A stretch of 47,849 nucleotides of DNA, from the NCBI GenBank assembly GCA_902616675.1, contig CACMTV010000006.1, positions 1 through 47,849 on the forward strand, written 5' to 3'. Of the stretch, positions 17,464-26,873 are shown in pieces. Source of the stretch: an uncultured Pelagibacteraceae bacterium (lineage in GTDB: Bacteria; Pseudomonadota; Alphaproteobacteria; Pelagibacterales; Pelagibacteraceae). Every line of letters starts with the position of its first letter. Position 1 is the first letter of the stretch. The notes beneath the pieces were generated by a model that made no database searches, was not told the DNA's origin, and saw only the letters and a program-made list of their open reading frames with translations. A program made the translations under genes and the position numbers.

Positions 17464-19686
17464 ATGAATATTAAAAAGGTAGTTGTAATAGGTTCAGGAA
17501 CAATGGGGAGTGGAATAGCTGCTCATTTATGCAATGCAAATATACCAGTCATATTATTAGATTTAAAAACTGAAATTTCTGAAAAAGCTAAAGAAAGGAT
17601 TTTAAAATCTAGACCACCATTGTTATTTGAAAAAGATAAAATTAAAAATTTGAAGGTTGGTAATATTATAGATGACTTTGATAATGTTTCTGATGCAGAC
17701 TGGATTGTAGAAGCAGTTGTTGAAAGAATTGATATCAAGCATGATATTTACAGAAAAATATTCGATAAAAGAAAAAAAGACTCAATCGTTTCGTCGAATA
17801 CATCAACCATTCCTTTAAAAGTTTTATCAGAAAAATTAAAAGCAGAAGACAAAAAAGATTTTTGTATTACACACTTTTTCAATCCGGTTAGATATATGGG
17901 ATTACTGGAAATAGTTAGAGATAAGCTGAACGATCAAAATAAAATTAATTATCTAAAAGATTTTAGTGAAGAAAAATTAGGCAAAGGTGTAATTATTTGT
18001 GGTGACACACCTGGATTCTTAGGAAATAGAATAGGAGTGTATGCTATGCAAGTAGCGATGACAGAAGCGGTCAATATGGATCTTTCTATAGAAGAGGCCG
18101 ATGCTGTATTTGGTAGACCTATGGGTATTCCTAAAACGGGAGTTTTTGCTTTATATGACTTAATTGGTATTGATCTCATGTCTGACGTTCTTAAAAGTTT
18201 TCAAAAAGAGTTACCTAAAGAAGATGAATTTCAAAAAGTTGTTGCTGGTTTACCGATTATCAAAAAACTAATTGAAACTGGTTATACAGGTAGAAAAGGT
18301 AAGGGAGGTTTTTATAGGATAAATAAGTCTGAGAATAAAAAGACTCTTGAAGCTCTTAATTTAAATAAAAATGAATACTTTCCAGCTAAAAAGGTAGATT
18401 TAAAAATAGATAAGATAAACCTTTTAGAATTAATTAACAGAAATGACAAATATGGCAAATATGCATGGTCAGTAATTTCAAAAATAATCTTGTACTCATC
18501 TTCGCTGGTTCCAAATATAACTGATGAATATAATGACATAGATGAAGCCTTAAGACTGGGTTTTAATTGGTCTATGGGACCCTTTGAAATGTTAGAGTCT
18601 ATAGGATTAAAAAATTTCTTTTCAAAAATTGGAGATATTACTCACAATGAATTTTTAAAAGATTTAAAAGAAAAAAAAGTGGAAAGTTTCTACGACGAAC
18701 GACAAAAATATACTAATTTACAAACATTAGGAAAGATAAAAAAAGCAGTCATTAAATTAGATAAAAATAACTCAGCAGAAATATTTAGGTTTAAAGATTT
18801 TAATATTGTTGAGTTTAATACAAAAGCAAACGCTTTAGATAATGATTCAATGGATGCTTTGAAAAAGGCTACAGATAAACCTCTCATTATAATAAATGAA
18901 AGTATGCAATTTTCAGCAGGGGTGAATCTTAATTATGTAATGGAATTCATAAAGAATAACGATACAAAATCTGTTGAAAAATTTATTAAATATTTTCAAG
19001 AAACTTGCAAGCACCTCAAATATTGTAAATACCCAGTTATATCTGCTCCGTCAGGTTTGGCTCTAGGAGGTGGAGAAGAAGTTGTTTTACAAAGTAATTA
19101 TGTAGTTACACACACTAATATAGTAATGGGTTTAGTAGAAACTATTGTTGGTTTAGTACCTGCTGGCGGTGGTTGTAAAGAACTGCTCTGGAGATGGTGT
19201 CAAACCAATGAGTCTAAAACAGATCCAGATTATGCACCATTAAAAGTTTTTGATATAATTGGTTATGCTAAAACTGCTTCTTCACCTCAAGAAGCAAAAC
19301 CTTTGTTATTTTTAGATAAAAATCATGATGTTATAATTAATAGAAATGAACTATTACCTGCAGCAAGAAAATTACTCAATAATAATGTAGATATGTCTCC
19401 ATCTAAGGAATGTAAATTTAAATTATCGGGTAAAAATGCTAGAGAAAAAATGCACAAAATACTTGAAGCATTATATAATGATAAAAAGATTCTAGATCAC
19501 GGTATGGAAGTTGGTAAAGAATTAGCATATGTTTTAAGTGGTGGAAATACAGATATAAGTAAAGAAGTTACAGAAGATCAAATGTATAAATTGGAATTAG
19601 ACAGCTTTATGAAATTAGTAGAAAATAAAAAAACACAAGAAAGAATTATTCATACGTTAAAAACAGGAAAACCATTAATTAATTAA
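17464..19686 (+). CDS. Bifunctional 3-hydroxyacyl-CoA dehydrogenase/enoyl-CoA hydratase, FadN type
   Basis: The 740-residue protein catalyses two beta-oxidation steps, hydration of enoyl-CoA and NAD-dependent oxidation of 3-hydroxyacyl-CoA. The order is dehydrogenase first: NAD-binding GSGTMGSG at residues 10-17, then ITHFFNPVRYMGLLE, two C-terminal dehydrogenase segments, and the crotonase domain from about residue 440. This is the FadN/YusL arrangement, the reverse of E. coli FadB. The crotonase glutamates are kept, Glu539 and Glu559. I chose ATG 17464, since any upstream frame lies inside tRNA-Pro. It heads the acyl-CoA/DMSP cluster and ends directly before the acyl-CoA dehydrogenase gene. 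Confidence 0.9.
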   Translation: MNIKKVVVIGSGTMGSGIAAHLCNANIPVILLDLKTEISEKAKERILKSRPPLLFEKDKIKNLKVGNIIDDFDNVSDADWIVEAVVERIDIKHDIYRKIFDKRKKDSIVSSNTSTIPLKVLSEKLKAEDKKDFCITHFFNPVRYMGLLEIVRDKLNDQNKINYLKDFSEEKLGKGVIICGDTPGFLGNRIGVYAMQVAMTEAVNMDLSIEEADAVFGRPMGIPKTGVFALYDLIGIDLMSDVLKSFQKELPKEDEFQKVVAGLPIIKKLIETGYTGRKGKGGFYRINKSENKKTLEALNLNKNEYFPAKKVDLKIDKINLLELINRNDKYGKYAWSVISKIILYSSSLVPNITDEYNDIDEALRLGFNWSMGPFEMLESIGLKNFFSKIGDITHNEFLKDLKEKKVESFYDERQKYTNLQTLGKIKKAVIKLDKNNSAEIFRFKDFNIVEFNTKANALDNDSMDALKKATDKPLIIINESMQFSAGVNLNYVMEFIKNNDTKSVEKFIKYFQETCKHLKYCKYPVISAPSGLALGGGEEVVLQSNYVVTHTNIVMGLVETIVGLVPAGGGCKELLWRWCQTNESKTDPDYAPLKVFDIIGYAKTASSPQEAKPLLFLDKNHDVIINRNELLPAARKLLNNNVDMSPSKECKFKLSGKNAREKMHKILEALYNDKKILDHGMEVGKELAYVLSGGNTDISKEVTEDQMYKLELDSFMKLVENKKTQERIIHTLKTGKPLIN

Positions 19687-21447
19687 ATGACTACATATAA
19701 TGCTCCAGTTGAAGATATGATGTTTCTTTTTGATAATCTTAAAGATAATAAGAATTATAAAGAGATTGATAAATTTAAAGAAATAAGCTCTGACTTAGTA
19801 AAAGATGTTTTAGATCAAGCAGCTAAAATAAATCAAGAAATTGTCCATCCCCTAGCCAAAATAGGCGATGATAGTCCATGTGTATATGAAAATGGAATCG
19901 TAAGATCTCCGCCAGGTTATAAAGAAGCTTATAAAAAATTTATTACTGATGGATGGACATCTTTATCTTGTGATCCAAAATATGGTGGACAAGGAATGCC
20001 AAAGACTGTCAGTACTTTTTTTGAAGAAATGTTATCTTCAGCAAGTTTGTCATTTAAATTATATAGCGAATTAAGTATTGGTGCCTACAATTGCATTCTT
20101 CATCACGCTGATGATAAGATTAAAGATAAGTTTCTACCAAAAATAGTAGAAGGAAAATGGAGTGGGACTATGTGTTTAACCGAGTCTCAATGTGGAACTG
20201 ATTTAGGTTTAATTAAAACAAAAGCGATTAAAAATACAGATGGATCATTTTCTTTAACTGGACAAAAAATATTTATTACATCTGGTGATCATGACTTAAC
20301 TGAAAATATCATACATTTAGTTTTAGCAAAAATACCAGGTGCGCCCGCTGGAACTAAAGGGATAAGTCTTTTTTTAGTTCCAAAGTATAATGTTGATGAA
20401 AATGGATCAGTTGGATCTAGAAATGGTGTTAGTACTTTATCTATTGAAACTAAAATGGGAATAAAAGGTTCGCCAACTTGTGTTCTTAACTTTGATAATG
20501 CTAAGGGCTTTTTAATAGGTAAAGAAAATAAAGGATTGAGCTCAATGTTTACAATGATGAATTTAGAGAGAATTATAGTTGGTATACAAGGATTAGGGAT
20601 TGCAGAAACGGCCTATCAAAATTCACTTGCTTACACTAGAGAGAGAAAACAAGGTAAATCTAATGATAACAAAAATGGTGAAACAGATTTAATAATTAAA
20701 CACGCAGATATCAGAAGAAGCCTAATGAACATGAAATCAATTATTGAAGGTCAAAGATCTCTGGCATTCTGGTTGTCTCAACAAGTGGATGTAAGTTTAA
20801 ATCATTCAAATGAAAATGTTAGAAAAGAAGCAGATGATATGGTCTCTCTAATGACTCCAGTAGTAAAGTCTTTTTTTTCAGATATGGGTATGGAGATAAC
20901 AAATGAAGCAATACAAATTTTTGGTGGTTATGGCTACACAAGAGATCAAGGAATAGAGCAACTATACAGAGATAATAGAATTACACCAATTTATGAGGGA
21001 ACTAATTCTGTACAAGCGATTGATTTAGTATTCAGAAAAGTACTTACTAATCGAACGTTGGAAAAATTTATATCCTTGCTTCAAAATGAAATTAAGAATT
21101 ATAATGATAATGTTGAATTAAAAAGACTATCCAATATTCTTAAAGAAAAGATAAAACTTTTATTAGACTTTTCAAAATGGTTAGATGATAAGTTAAAAAA
21201 TCAAAAAGATGATGTTAGCGCGGCCTGTAATGACTTTTTAAAAGTTCTTGGTTATGTTTCTTTAGGTTTTTCTTGGCTTAAAATGACTAAAGTAAGCTTT
21301 GACAATTCAAGTAAAAATAAAAACTTTTATGAAGAAAAAATTAATACTGCAAAATACTTTTTTGACAAAATTCTACCTAGAATAGACAGTCACTATCATT
21401 CAGCAATAGCTGGTAGTGAAAGCTTGATGAGAGCTAAATTTAACTGA
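19687..21447 (+). CDS. dmdC: Acyl-CoA dehydrogenase, DmdC-like (methylthiopropanoyl-CoA dehydrogenase candidate)
   Basis: The FAD-dependent enzyme introduces a double bond next to the CoA thioester. The N-terminus TTYNAPVEDMMFLF, the block DPKYGGQGMPKTVS, the FAD/substrate loop CLTESQCGTDLG, and the catalytic-base region ITPIYEGTNSVQAIDL are those of the long (about 590-residue) acyl-CoA dehydrogenase group that includes DmdC. At 586 residues it carries the extra C-terminal domain of this group. It starts at the base after the FadN stop and is followed after 2 bases by a DmdB-like ligase, with DmdA further downstream. DmdC fits by context; other acyl-CoA substrates cannot be excluded. Confidence 0.78.
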   Translation: MTTYNAPVEDMMFLFDNLKDNKNYKEIDKFKEISSDLVKDVLDQAAKINQEIVHPLAKIGDDSPCVYENGIVRSPPGYKEAYKKFITDGWTSLSCDPKYGGQGMPKTVSTFFEEMLSSASLSFKLYSELSIGAYNCILHHADDKIKDKFLPKIVEGKWSGTMCLTESQCGTDLGLIKTKAIKNTDGSFSLTGQKIFITSGDHDLTENIIHLVLAKIPGAPAGTKGISLFLVPKYNVDENGSVGSRNGVSTLSIETKMGIKGSPTCVLNFDNAKGFLIGKENKGLSSMFTMMNLERIIVGIQGLGIAETAYQNSLAYTRERKQGKSNDNKNGETDLIIKHADIRRSLMNMKSIIEGQRSLAFWLSQQVDVSLNHSNENVRKEADDMVSLMTPVVKSFFSDMGMEITNEAIQIFGGYGYTRDQGIEQLYRDNRITPIYEGTNSVQAIDLVFRKVLTNRTLEKFISLLQNEIKNYNDNVELKRLSNILKEKIKLLLDFSKWLDDKLKNQKDDVSAACNDFLKVLGYVSLGFSWLKMTKVSFDNSSKNKNFYEEKINTAKYFFDKILPRIDSHYHSAIAGSESLMRAKFN

Positions 21448-21449
21448 AA

Positions 21450-23078
21450 ATGAGCGTATACGAAAAAAATTTAGAGAAAAATAAAGCTAATTTCGTACCA
21501 TTAACACCACTTACTTTTTTAGTTAGAGCAAAAGAAATCTACCCAAATTATGAAGCAGTAATTTATGAGGATAGAAATTACACATGGTCAGAGGTTTATA
21601 AAAGATGTGTAAAATTTGCCAGCGCGCTTTCAAAGATTGGTATAAAAAAAGGGGACACTGTTTCTTTTTTAGCTTTTAATACACCTGAAATATTTGAAGC
21701 ACATTATTCTGTGCCCATGACTGGAGCAGTGCTAAATACAATCAATATTCGTTTAGATGCAAAAACGATTTCATATATTTTGGAACACGGAGAAGCAAAA
21801 GTATTAGTTGTAGATCGCCAGCTTCATGTAGAAGTAAAAAAAGCCTTAAGCACTATAAAAAGAAAAATTACCATTATTGATATAAACGATAAGTATGCAG
21901 ATCAGTCAAAGTGTGAAAAGATCGGTGATAGAGAATATGAAGAATTTTTAAAAACTGGTGACGAGAATTTTCAATGGAAAATGCCCGAGGATGAATGGCA
22001 AGCTCTTTCACTAAGTTATACTTCTGGTACAACAGGAAATCCAAAAGGAGTAGTGTATCACCATAGAGGGTCTTACTTAATGTCTACTGGTAGTGCAACT
22101 GCTTGGAATATGCCCAATAGGTTAAATTTTTTAACTATTGTGCCTATGTTTCATTGTAATGGATGGGGTTATCCATGGACTGTACCGATGTTAATAGGTC
22201 GAACTATTTGTTTAAGAAATATTGATGTTAAAAAAATTTTTGAGTTGATAGATAAATACAATGTTACGCATTTTGGAGGCGCTCCTATAGTTTTAAATAT
22301 GATAACAGGCGCTCCTGAAAAAGACAAGAAAAAATTAAAACAAAAAGTTTATGTTTTAACAGCTGGTGCGCCGCCTCCAAGTATCATTTTTAAAAAAATG
22401 AAGAGTTTAGGTTTCGAAGTTATGCACGTATATGGATTAACAGAAACATACGGTCACGTAACACAATGTGCTTGGAACGAGTCTTGGGATGAGCTTAATG
22501 AAGAAAAGCAAAATGAGATTAAAGCTAGACAAGGAGTTCGATATCCAAACACTGAAGGTGTAGCTATAATGGATCCTGAAACTATGAAAGAAGTGCCTAA
22601 AGATGGTAAAACAATTGGTGAGATAATGATCAAAGGTAACGTGGTAATGAAAGGATATTTTAAGGACAAAGACGCAACCGATAAAGCCATGAAGGGTGGT
22701 TGGTTTCACACTGGGGATTTAGCAGTAATGCATCCTGATGGTTATGTAAAAATTCAAGATAGATCGAAAGATATAATTATTTCTGGAGGTGAAAATATTT
22801 CGTCTATAGAAATTGAAAATACTTTAGCAAAACATCCATCTGTATCTATAGCGGCTGTTGTTGCAAAACCTGATGAGAAGTGGGGAGAGGTACCATGTGC
22901 ATTCATAGAAATGGTAAAGGATAAACCGGTCACAGAAAAAGAACTAATCTCTTTTTGCAAAGAAACCTTAGCGGGATTTAAAGTTCCAAAAAAAGTCGAA
23001 TTTTGTGATCTACCAAAAACCTCTACGGGAAAAATTCAAAAGTTTGAGTTAAGAAAAAAAGCTAAAGAGTTAATCTAA
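21450..23078 (+). CDS. dmdB: Acyl-CoA ligase, DmdB-like (methylthiopropanoate-CoA ligase candidate)
   Basis: The enzyme belongs to the ANL superfamily: it adenylates a carboxylate with ATP and then forms the CoA thioester. The P-loop SYTSGTTGNPKGVVYHH, the A5 region VYGLTETYG, GWFHTGDLA and the terminal catalytic lysine in KTSTGKIQKFELR are all present. At 542 residues it is full length. The family includes DmdB, which activates 3-methylthiopropanoate after DMSP demethylation, as well as medium-chain fatty acid ligases. Its place beside a DmdC-like dehydrogenase and six kilobases from dmdA supports a DmdB role; exact substrate specificity is inference. Confidence 0.78.
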   Translation: MSVYEKNLEKNKANFVPLTPLTFLVRAKEIYPNYEAVIYEDRNYTWSEVYKRCVKFASALSKIGIKKGDTVSFLAFNTPEIFEAHYSVPMTGAVLNTINIRLDAKTISYILEHGEAKVLVVDRQLHVEVKKALSTIKRKITIIDINDKYADQSKCEKIGDREYEEFLKTGDENFQWKMPEDEWQALSLSYTSGTTGNPKGVVYHHRGSYLMSTGSATAWNMPNRLNFLTIVPMFHCNGWGYPWTVPMLIGRTICLRNIDVKKIFELIDKYNVTHFGGAPIVLNMITGAPEKDKKKLKQKVYVLTAGAPPPSIIFKKMKSLGFEVMHVYGLTETYGHVTQCAWNESWDELNEEKQNEIKARQGVRYPNTEGVAIMDPETMKEVPKDGKTIGEIMIKGNVVMKGYFKDKDATDKAMKGGWFHTGDLAVMHPDGYVKIQDRSKDIIISGGENISSIEIENTLAKHPSVSIAAVVAKPDEKWGEVPCAFIEMVKDKPVTEKELISFCKETLAGFKVPKKVEFCDLPKTSTGKIQKFELRKKAKELI

Positions 23079-23091
23079 TTTAATTATAATA

Positions 23092-23541
23092 ATGGCAAAA
23101 ATTTCAATTAATCTTAAATGGAGTCTTAATGGTGGAGAATTATTACCTGGTAAATATTCAAATAAACATCGAATTGAATTTAACGATGAAATTGTTATTA
23201 ATGGAGACGCAGCTCCAGATTGGAATGGAAGCAAAAAAAATAGTAATCCTGAACAAGCCCTTGCAGCAGCTTTAAGCAGTTGTCATATGATGACTTTTTT
23301 AGCTCTTGCTGCCAAAATGAATTGGCCAGTATCGGGATATACAGATAACGCAATAGCTATTTTAGGAAAAAATTCCAAAGGCAAAATGTCAGTGACAAAT
23401 ATTGAATTAAATCCAAAGGTAGTATTTTCAAAAGAATTTTCTGTAGATGAAAATAAAATGAAAGAGGTGCAAGAGAGAGCTCATCGATATTGCTTTATAG
23501 CTAACTCTTTGTCAGATGAAGTAAGGGTAAAGATTAATTAA
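23092..23541 (+). CDS. OsmC-family peroxiredoxin-like protein
   Basis: OsmC/Ohr proteins reduce organic hydroperoxides through two cysteines. The resolving pair is visible as Cys64 in LSSCHMMTFLALA and Cys134 in HRYCFIANSL, and the length of 149 residues is typical. It lies 13 bases after the ligase gene and 3 bases before the crotonase gene, so it is probably co-transcribed with them. A role in handling reactive sulfur or peroxide produced by the pathway is possible, but that is inference. It appears cytoplasmic, with no signal peptide. Confidence 0.88.
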   Translation: MAKISINLKWSLNGGELLPGKYSNKHRIEFNDEIVINGDAAPDWNGSKKNSNPEQALAAALSSCHMMTFLALAAKMNWPVSGYTDNAIAILGKNSKGKMSVTNIELNPKVVFSKEFSVDENKMKEVQERAHRYCFIANSLSDEVRVKIN

Positions 23542-23544
23542 CCT

Positions 23545-24354
23545 ATGAATTATAGAAAAAATAGCAAAGTTTTGGAAACTTATTTAAATGAAAATGGAGT
23601 AATGCGTTTTAACTTAAATAGTCCAGAGAATTTAAATGCTCTTTCTGAAAATATGATGGATTTAATGCAAAATGCTTTGGATAAAGCAAGTCATAATAAA
23701 AATGTAAGAGTAATAATAATTTCAGGAGAGGGATCAACATTTTCATCAGGACATGACTTAAAAGAATTGAAGGCTGCAAGAAAACATGCAGATAAAGGAA
23801 AAAAATATTTTTTAAAAATAATGAAAAAATGCTCAAAGATGATGCAAACAATAATTAAATGTCCAAAACCAATAATTGCAGAAGTTGGAGGAACAGCTAC
23901 GGCCGCTGGGTGTCAATTAGTTGCAAGTTGTGATTTAGCATATGCAAGCAGTTCAGCTAAATTTGCAACTCCCGGGGTAAATATAGGCTTATTTTGTTCT
24001 ACACCCATGGTAGCAATTTCGAGAAACCTATCCAATAAACATTCTATGGAAATGCTTTTAACTGGAGAATTAATTTCATCAGATAAAGCTGCTAAAATTG
24101 GTTTAATCAATGATGTAATTGAAATAAATAGACTTAAAGATTTAACATTGGATAAAGCTCAAAAAATTTCAAAAAAATCCTTAGTAACTTTAAAAATCGG
24201 TAAAGAAGCTTTTTATAAGCAATTAGATATGAAACTTTCTGATGCTTATGATTATGCTTCAAAGGTAATGGTTCAAAATATGCTTAAACTTGATGCAAAA
24301 GAGGGTATCGATGCTTTTATTGATAAACGAGAACCTAACTGGAAAGATAAATAA
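23545..24354 (+). CDS. Crotonase-family protein, ECHDC3 type, lacking both catalytic glutamates
   Basis: The 269-residue protein has the crotonase fold signature: the oxyanion-hole region STFSSGHDLKEL, then ATAAGCQLVASCDLAYA and FATPGVNIGLFCS. These blocks are characteristic of the ECHDC3-like branch. The two glutamates used by enoyl-CoA hydratases, 20 residues apart, are replaced by Gln124 and Gly144 at exactly that spacing. Classical hydratase chemistry is therefore unlikely. It might replace DmdD in position, but the residues do not support DmdD activity. The start at 23545 follows the OsmC stop by 3 bases. An alpha/beta hydrolase follows. Confidence 0.85.
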   Translation: MNYRKNSKVLETYLNENGVMRFNLNSPENLNALSENMMDLMQNALDKASHNKNVRVIIISGEGSTFSSGHDLKELKAARKHADKGKKYFLKIMKKCSKMMQTIIKCPKPIIAEVGGTATAAGCQLVASCDLAYASSSAKFATPGVNIGLFCSTPMVAISRNLSNKHSMEMLLTGELISSDKAAKIGLINDVIEINRLKDLTLDKAQKISKKSLVTLKIGKEAFYKQLDMKLSDAYDYASKVMVQNMLKLDAKEGIDAFIDKREPNWKDK

Positions 24355-24373
24355 TTTTAATAAAGGCTTTCAA

Positions 24374-25150
24374 TTGATTACAGAAATTAAAAAGAAAAAA
24401 ATATTTTCAAATGATGTTGGACATCCTTTTGATAAAAAAAAACCGACTATCATTCTATTACATGGCAGTGGCCAATCTCATGTTGTTTGGTCTTTAACTG
24501 ATCAATTTTTAGCTGATAAAGGTTTTAATGTATTTACCTTAGATCTTCCAGGGCATGGTAATTCCGAAGGACCTTGTTTAAAATCAATAGAAGAAATATC
24601 AAATTGGATAAATGATTTTGTTGATCATGTTGGTATCGAAAAATCTATATTGATTGCTCACTCTCAAGGATGTTTAGAGGCCCTTGAATTTACGAAAAAC
24701 TTTCCAAAAAAAGTTGAAAAAATAGTTTTCATTGCAGGGTCTTATTCTATTCCTGTTAACAAAAGTTTAATTGATCTATCTTTGTCTGGTGATATGGAAG
24801 CCCTAAATTTAATGATGAAATGGGGATATGGATCTTCAAAACAATTTATTGGAGGCAATCCATTACAAAAAATACTTAATTCTTCTAGAGAGGTAAGAGA
24901 GGTTCTGGCTGTAGACTTGATTGCTTGTAATAACTATAAAAATGGTGCTGATGCGGTAAAAAGTATAACGTGCCCAACATTTTTTATTTTTGGTGAAATT
25001 GATAAGATGATTAGATTAGAATCAGGAGAAAAATTTGCAAAAATGATTAACAAATCTAAAGTACATATAATCAAAAATTGTGGTCATATGATAATTTTAG
25101 AAAATGCGTTTGAGATGAGAGAAAAAATTTTAGAATTTTTAAACAAATGA
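24374..25150 (+). CDS. Alpha/beta hydrolase of unknown substrate
   Basis: The protein has the alpha/beta hydrolase pattern: oxyanion-side LLHGSGQ, LDLPGHGNS, the nucleophile elbow IAHSQGCLEA with Ser97, an acidic residue in FFIFGEIDKM, and a final His in NCGHMI. No signal peptide is visible. I favour a TTG start at 24374, preceded by AAAGG with a 7-base gap, which gives 258 residues and an N-terminus right before the first strand. The alternative ATG at 24290 would overlap the upstream crotonase gene by 65 bases. The stop overlaps dmdA by 4 bases, so coupling with dmdA is likely. The substrate is unknown. Confidence 0.82.
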   Translation: MITEIKKKKIFSNDVGHPFDKKKPTIILLHGSGQSHVVWSLTDQFLADKGFNVFTLDLPGHGNSEGPCLKSIEEISNWINDFVDHVGIEKSILIAHSQGCLEALEFTKNFPKKVEKIVFIAGSYSIPVNKSLIDLSLSGDMEALNLMMKWGYGSSKQFIGGNPLQKILNSSREVREVLAVDLIACNNYKNGADAVKSITCPTFFIFGEIDKMIRLESGEKFAKMINKSKVHIIKNCGHMIILENAFEMREKILEFLNK

Positions 25151-26253
25151 AGAATTTTTACATAAGTAAATCACGAAGAGTAAGGTCTACACCTTTTACA
25201 AAAAAAATAGAAGAGCAGGGTGTCAAAAGTTATACAGTTTATAATCATATGTTATTGCCAACTACTTTCTCTAATGTTGATGATGAATATTTGCACTTAA
25301 AAAAAGATGTTCAAATTTGGGATGTTTCGGTTCAAAGAGAAATTGAAATCTCAGGCAGAGATGCAAATCAACTTGTTCAGTTAATGACATGCAGAGATCT
25401 ATCTAGTTCAAAAGTAGGTAGCTGTTATTATGTACCTTTAATTGACTCCAGCGGCGGCATAGTAAATGATCCTCTAATCTATAAACTTGAAGATAACATT
25501 TGGAGAGTATGTATAGCTGACTCAGATGTCTTGTTATATGCAAAAGGGATTGCTGATGGAAAAAAACTTAACGTTAAAATTTTTGAGGCAAATATAGACA
25601 CTATTGCTGTTCAAGGACCTAAGTCTTTTAAGTTAATGGAGGATATTTTTGGTAATGATATTACTAAATTGAAATTTTTCAAATACGATTTCTTTAAATT
25701 CAAAAATAATAAATTTCTTATTTCAAGATCAGGATTTTCAAAACAGGGTGGTTATGAGATACATGTAGATAATGCGAAAGATGGTTTGGAATTATATGAT
25801 CATTTCTTTGATATTGGAAAAAAATACAATGTTAAACCTGGCGCCCCAAATCATGCTGAGAGAATTGAAGGAGGCTTATTGTCGTATGGAAATGATATGC
25901 TTATAAGTGATAATCCATTTGAGTGTGGTTTTGAAAAATTAGTTCATTTAAATTCAGATGTTGAATTTTTAGGTAAAGAGAATTTAAAAAAAATTTGGGA
26001 TAATGGTATTAAAAGAAAATTAATGGGAGTAAAGATTAATTCAAATAATATAAATTTAATGAATGTAGATTTACTCAATAGTAACAAAGAAGTTATTGGT
26101 GATTTAAGATCTGCAGCTTATTCTCCAGGATTTAAAAAGATTGTTGGCATCGCAATGATTAACAATGATTTTTGTAAAAATAATAAGACATTTAGTATAA
26201 ATTTAAATAACAAATTTATAGATGGTGAAATTTGTGTTTTACCAATGACGTAA
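25147..26253 (+). CDS. dmdA: Dimethylsulfoniopropionate demethylase DmdA
   Basis: DmdA, a relative of glycine-cleavage T-protein, moves a methyl group from DMSP to tetrahydrofolate, giving 3-methylthiopropanoate. The N-terminus SRRVRSTPFTKKIEEQGVK, the block YTVYNHMLLPTTF, VQIWDVSVQREIEISG and RIEGGLLSYGNDM match the DmdA branch as I remember it rather than GcvT itself. The length of 368 residues fits. Nearby DmdB-like and DmdC-like genes support the call. It overlaps the hydrolase gene by 4 bases and is followed one base later by the NDUFS4-like gene. A DmdA-like demethylase acting on another methylated osmolyte remains possible. Confidence 0.78.
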   Translation: MKNFYISKSRRVRSTPFTKKIEEQGVKSYTVYNHMLLPTTFSNVDDEYLHLKKDVQIWDVSVQREIEISGRDANQLVQLMTCRDLSSSKVGSCYYVPLIDSSGGIVNDPLIYKLEDNIWRVCIADSDVLLYAKGIADGKKLNVKIFEANIDTIAVQGPKSFKLMEDIFGNDITKLKFFKYDFFKFKNNKFLISRSGFSKQGGYEIHVDNAKDGLELYDHFFDIGKKYNVKPGAPNHAERIEGGLLSYGNDMLISDNPFECGFEKLVHLNSDVEFLGKENLKKIWDNGIKRKLMGVKINSNNINLMNVDLLNSNKEVIGDLRSAAYSPGFKKIVGIAMINNDFCKNNKTFSINLNNKFIDGEICVLPMT

Positions 26254-26254
26254 T

Positions 26255-26539
26255 ATGAAAAAAGCAAAAATTTATATACCATCAAAAACTGCAACACAGT
26301 CAGGCTTAGGTAAAGAAGAAATATGGGTTTTGGAGTTTGAGACTAAAGATACAACTACTAATCCATTGATGGGCTGGGAGTCTTCAAATGACACTCTAGG
26401 GGAAATTAAGATGGAATTTTCTACAAAAGAAAAAGCAATTGAATATGCTAAAAATAACAATATCAGCTTTAAGTTAATAGAGCCTAATAAAAAAAAATTT
26501 GTTATAAAGTCGTATGCTGATAACTTTATAAAAAATTGA
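26255..26539 (+). CDS. NDUFS4-like accessory subunit of NADH dehydrogenase (ETC complex I conserved region)
   Basis: The 94-residue protein shows the family landmarks KIYIPSKTATQSGLG, WVLEFE, NPLMGWESSNDTLGEI and the C-terminal KSYADNFI. In alphaproteobacteria and mitochondria this is a small matrix-side or cytoplasmic complex I subunit. It has no membrane segment. It is placed right after dmdA (one base), away from nuo genes, which is common for this accessory subunit. Co-transcription with dmdA may be coincidental. The length is complete for the family. Confidence 0.9.
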   Translation: MKKAKIYIPSKTATQSGLGKEEIWVLEFETKDTTTNPLMGWESSNDTLGEIKMEFSTKEKAIEYAKNNNISFKLIEPNKKKFVIKSYADNFIKN

Positions 26540-26561
26540 TTTTAAGATTAAATAATTGTTT

Positions 26562-26873
26562 ATGATAAAAAAAAAAATATGTAAAATTGATAAAATAGAA
26601 AAAAATAATTTTTTCAAAATTTGGATTGAAGATTTTAAAGATGAAATAATTGTCTATAAATATAAAAAAAAGATTTATGTAAAGTCTTCAATATGCCCTC
26701 ATTTCGGTGGACCTATTTCTTATAAAAATGACAAATATCTTTTTTGTTATTGGCATGGGCTAAAATTTTCTACTGAAAACGGGCAATGTTTAAACCAAAA
26801 ATCATTTAAAACGTGTTTAATTGATTATTTGTATGAAGTTAAAAAAGATTATATTTATGTATTTAAAAAATGA
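26562..26873 (+). CDS. Small Rieske [2Fe-2S] protein, possible electron-transfer half of a split oxygenase
   Basis: The 103-residue protein has a full Rieske motif: Cys45-Pro-His47 in SICPHFGGP and Cys62-Tyr-Trp-His65 in FCYWHGLKF. This matches Rieske ferredoxins and the N-terminal domain of Rieske non-heme iron oxygenases. I chose the ATG at 26562; a TTG two codons upstream is less likely. Its stop overlaps the start of the next gene (ATGA, 26870-26873), and the next protein carries a mononuclear-iron-like motif. A -1 slip on the A6 run just before the stop would fuse the two frames. See the finding on the split oxygenase. Confidence 0.88.
   Translation: MIKKKICKIDKIEKNNFFKIWIEDFKDEIIVYKYKKKIYVKSSICPHFGGPISYKNDKYLFCYWHGLKFSTENGQCLNQKSFKTCLIDYLYEVKKDYIYVFKK

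Noticed and set aside
22437-22960. Several minus-strand open frames opposite the acyl-CoA ligase gene
   Set aside because: They mirror the codon pattern of the real gene and show no recognisable protein features.
23545-24354. Naming the crotonase gene dmdD
   Set aside because: Both catalytic glutamate positions are changed and the conserved blocks are of ECHDC3 type, so the context alone does not justify the name.
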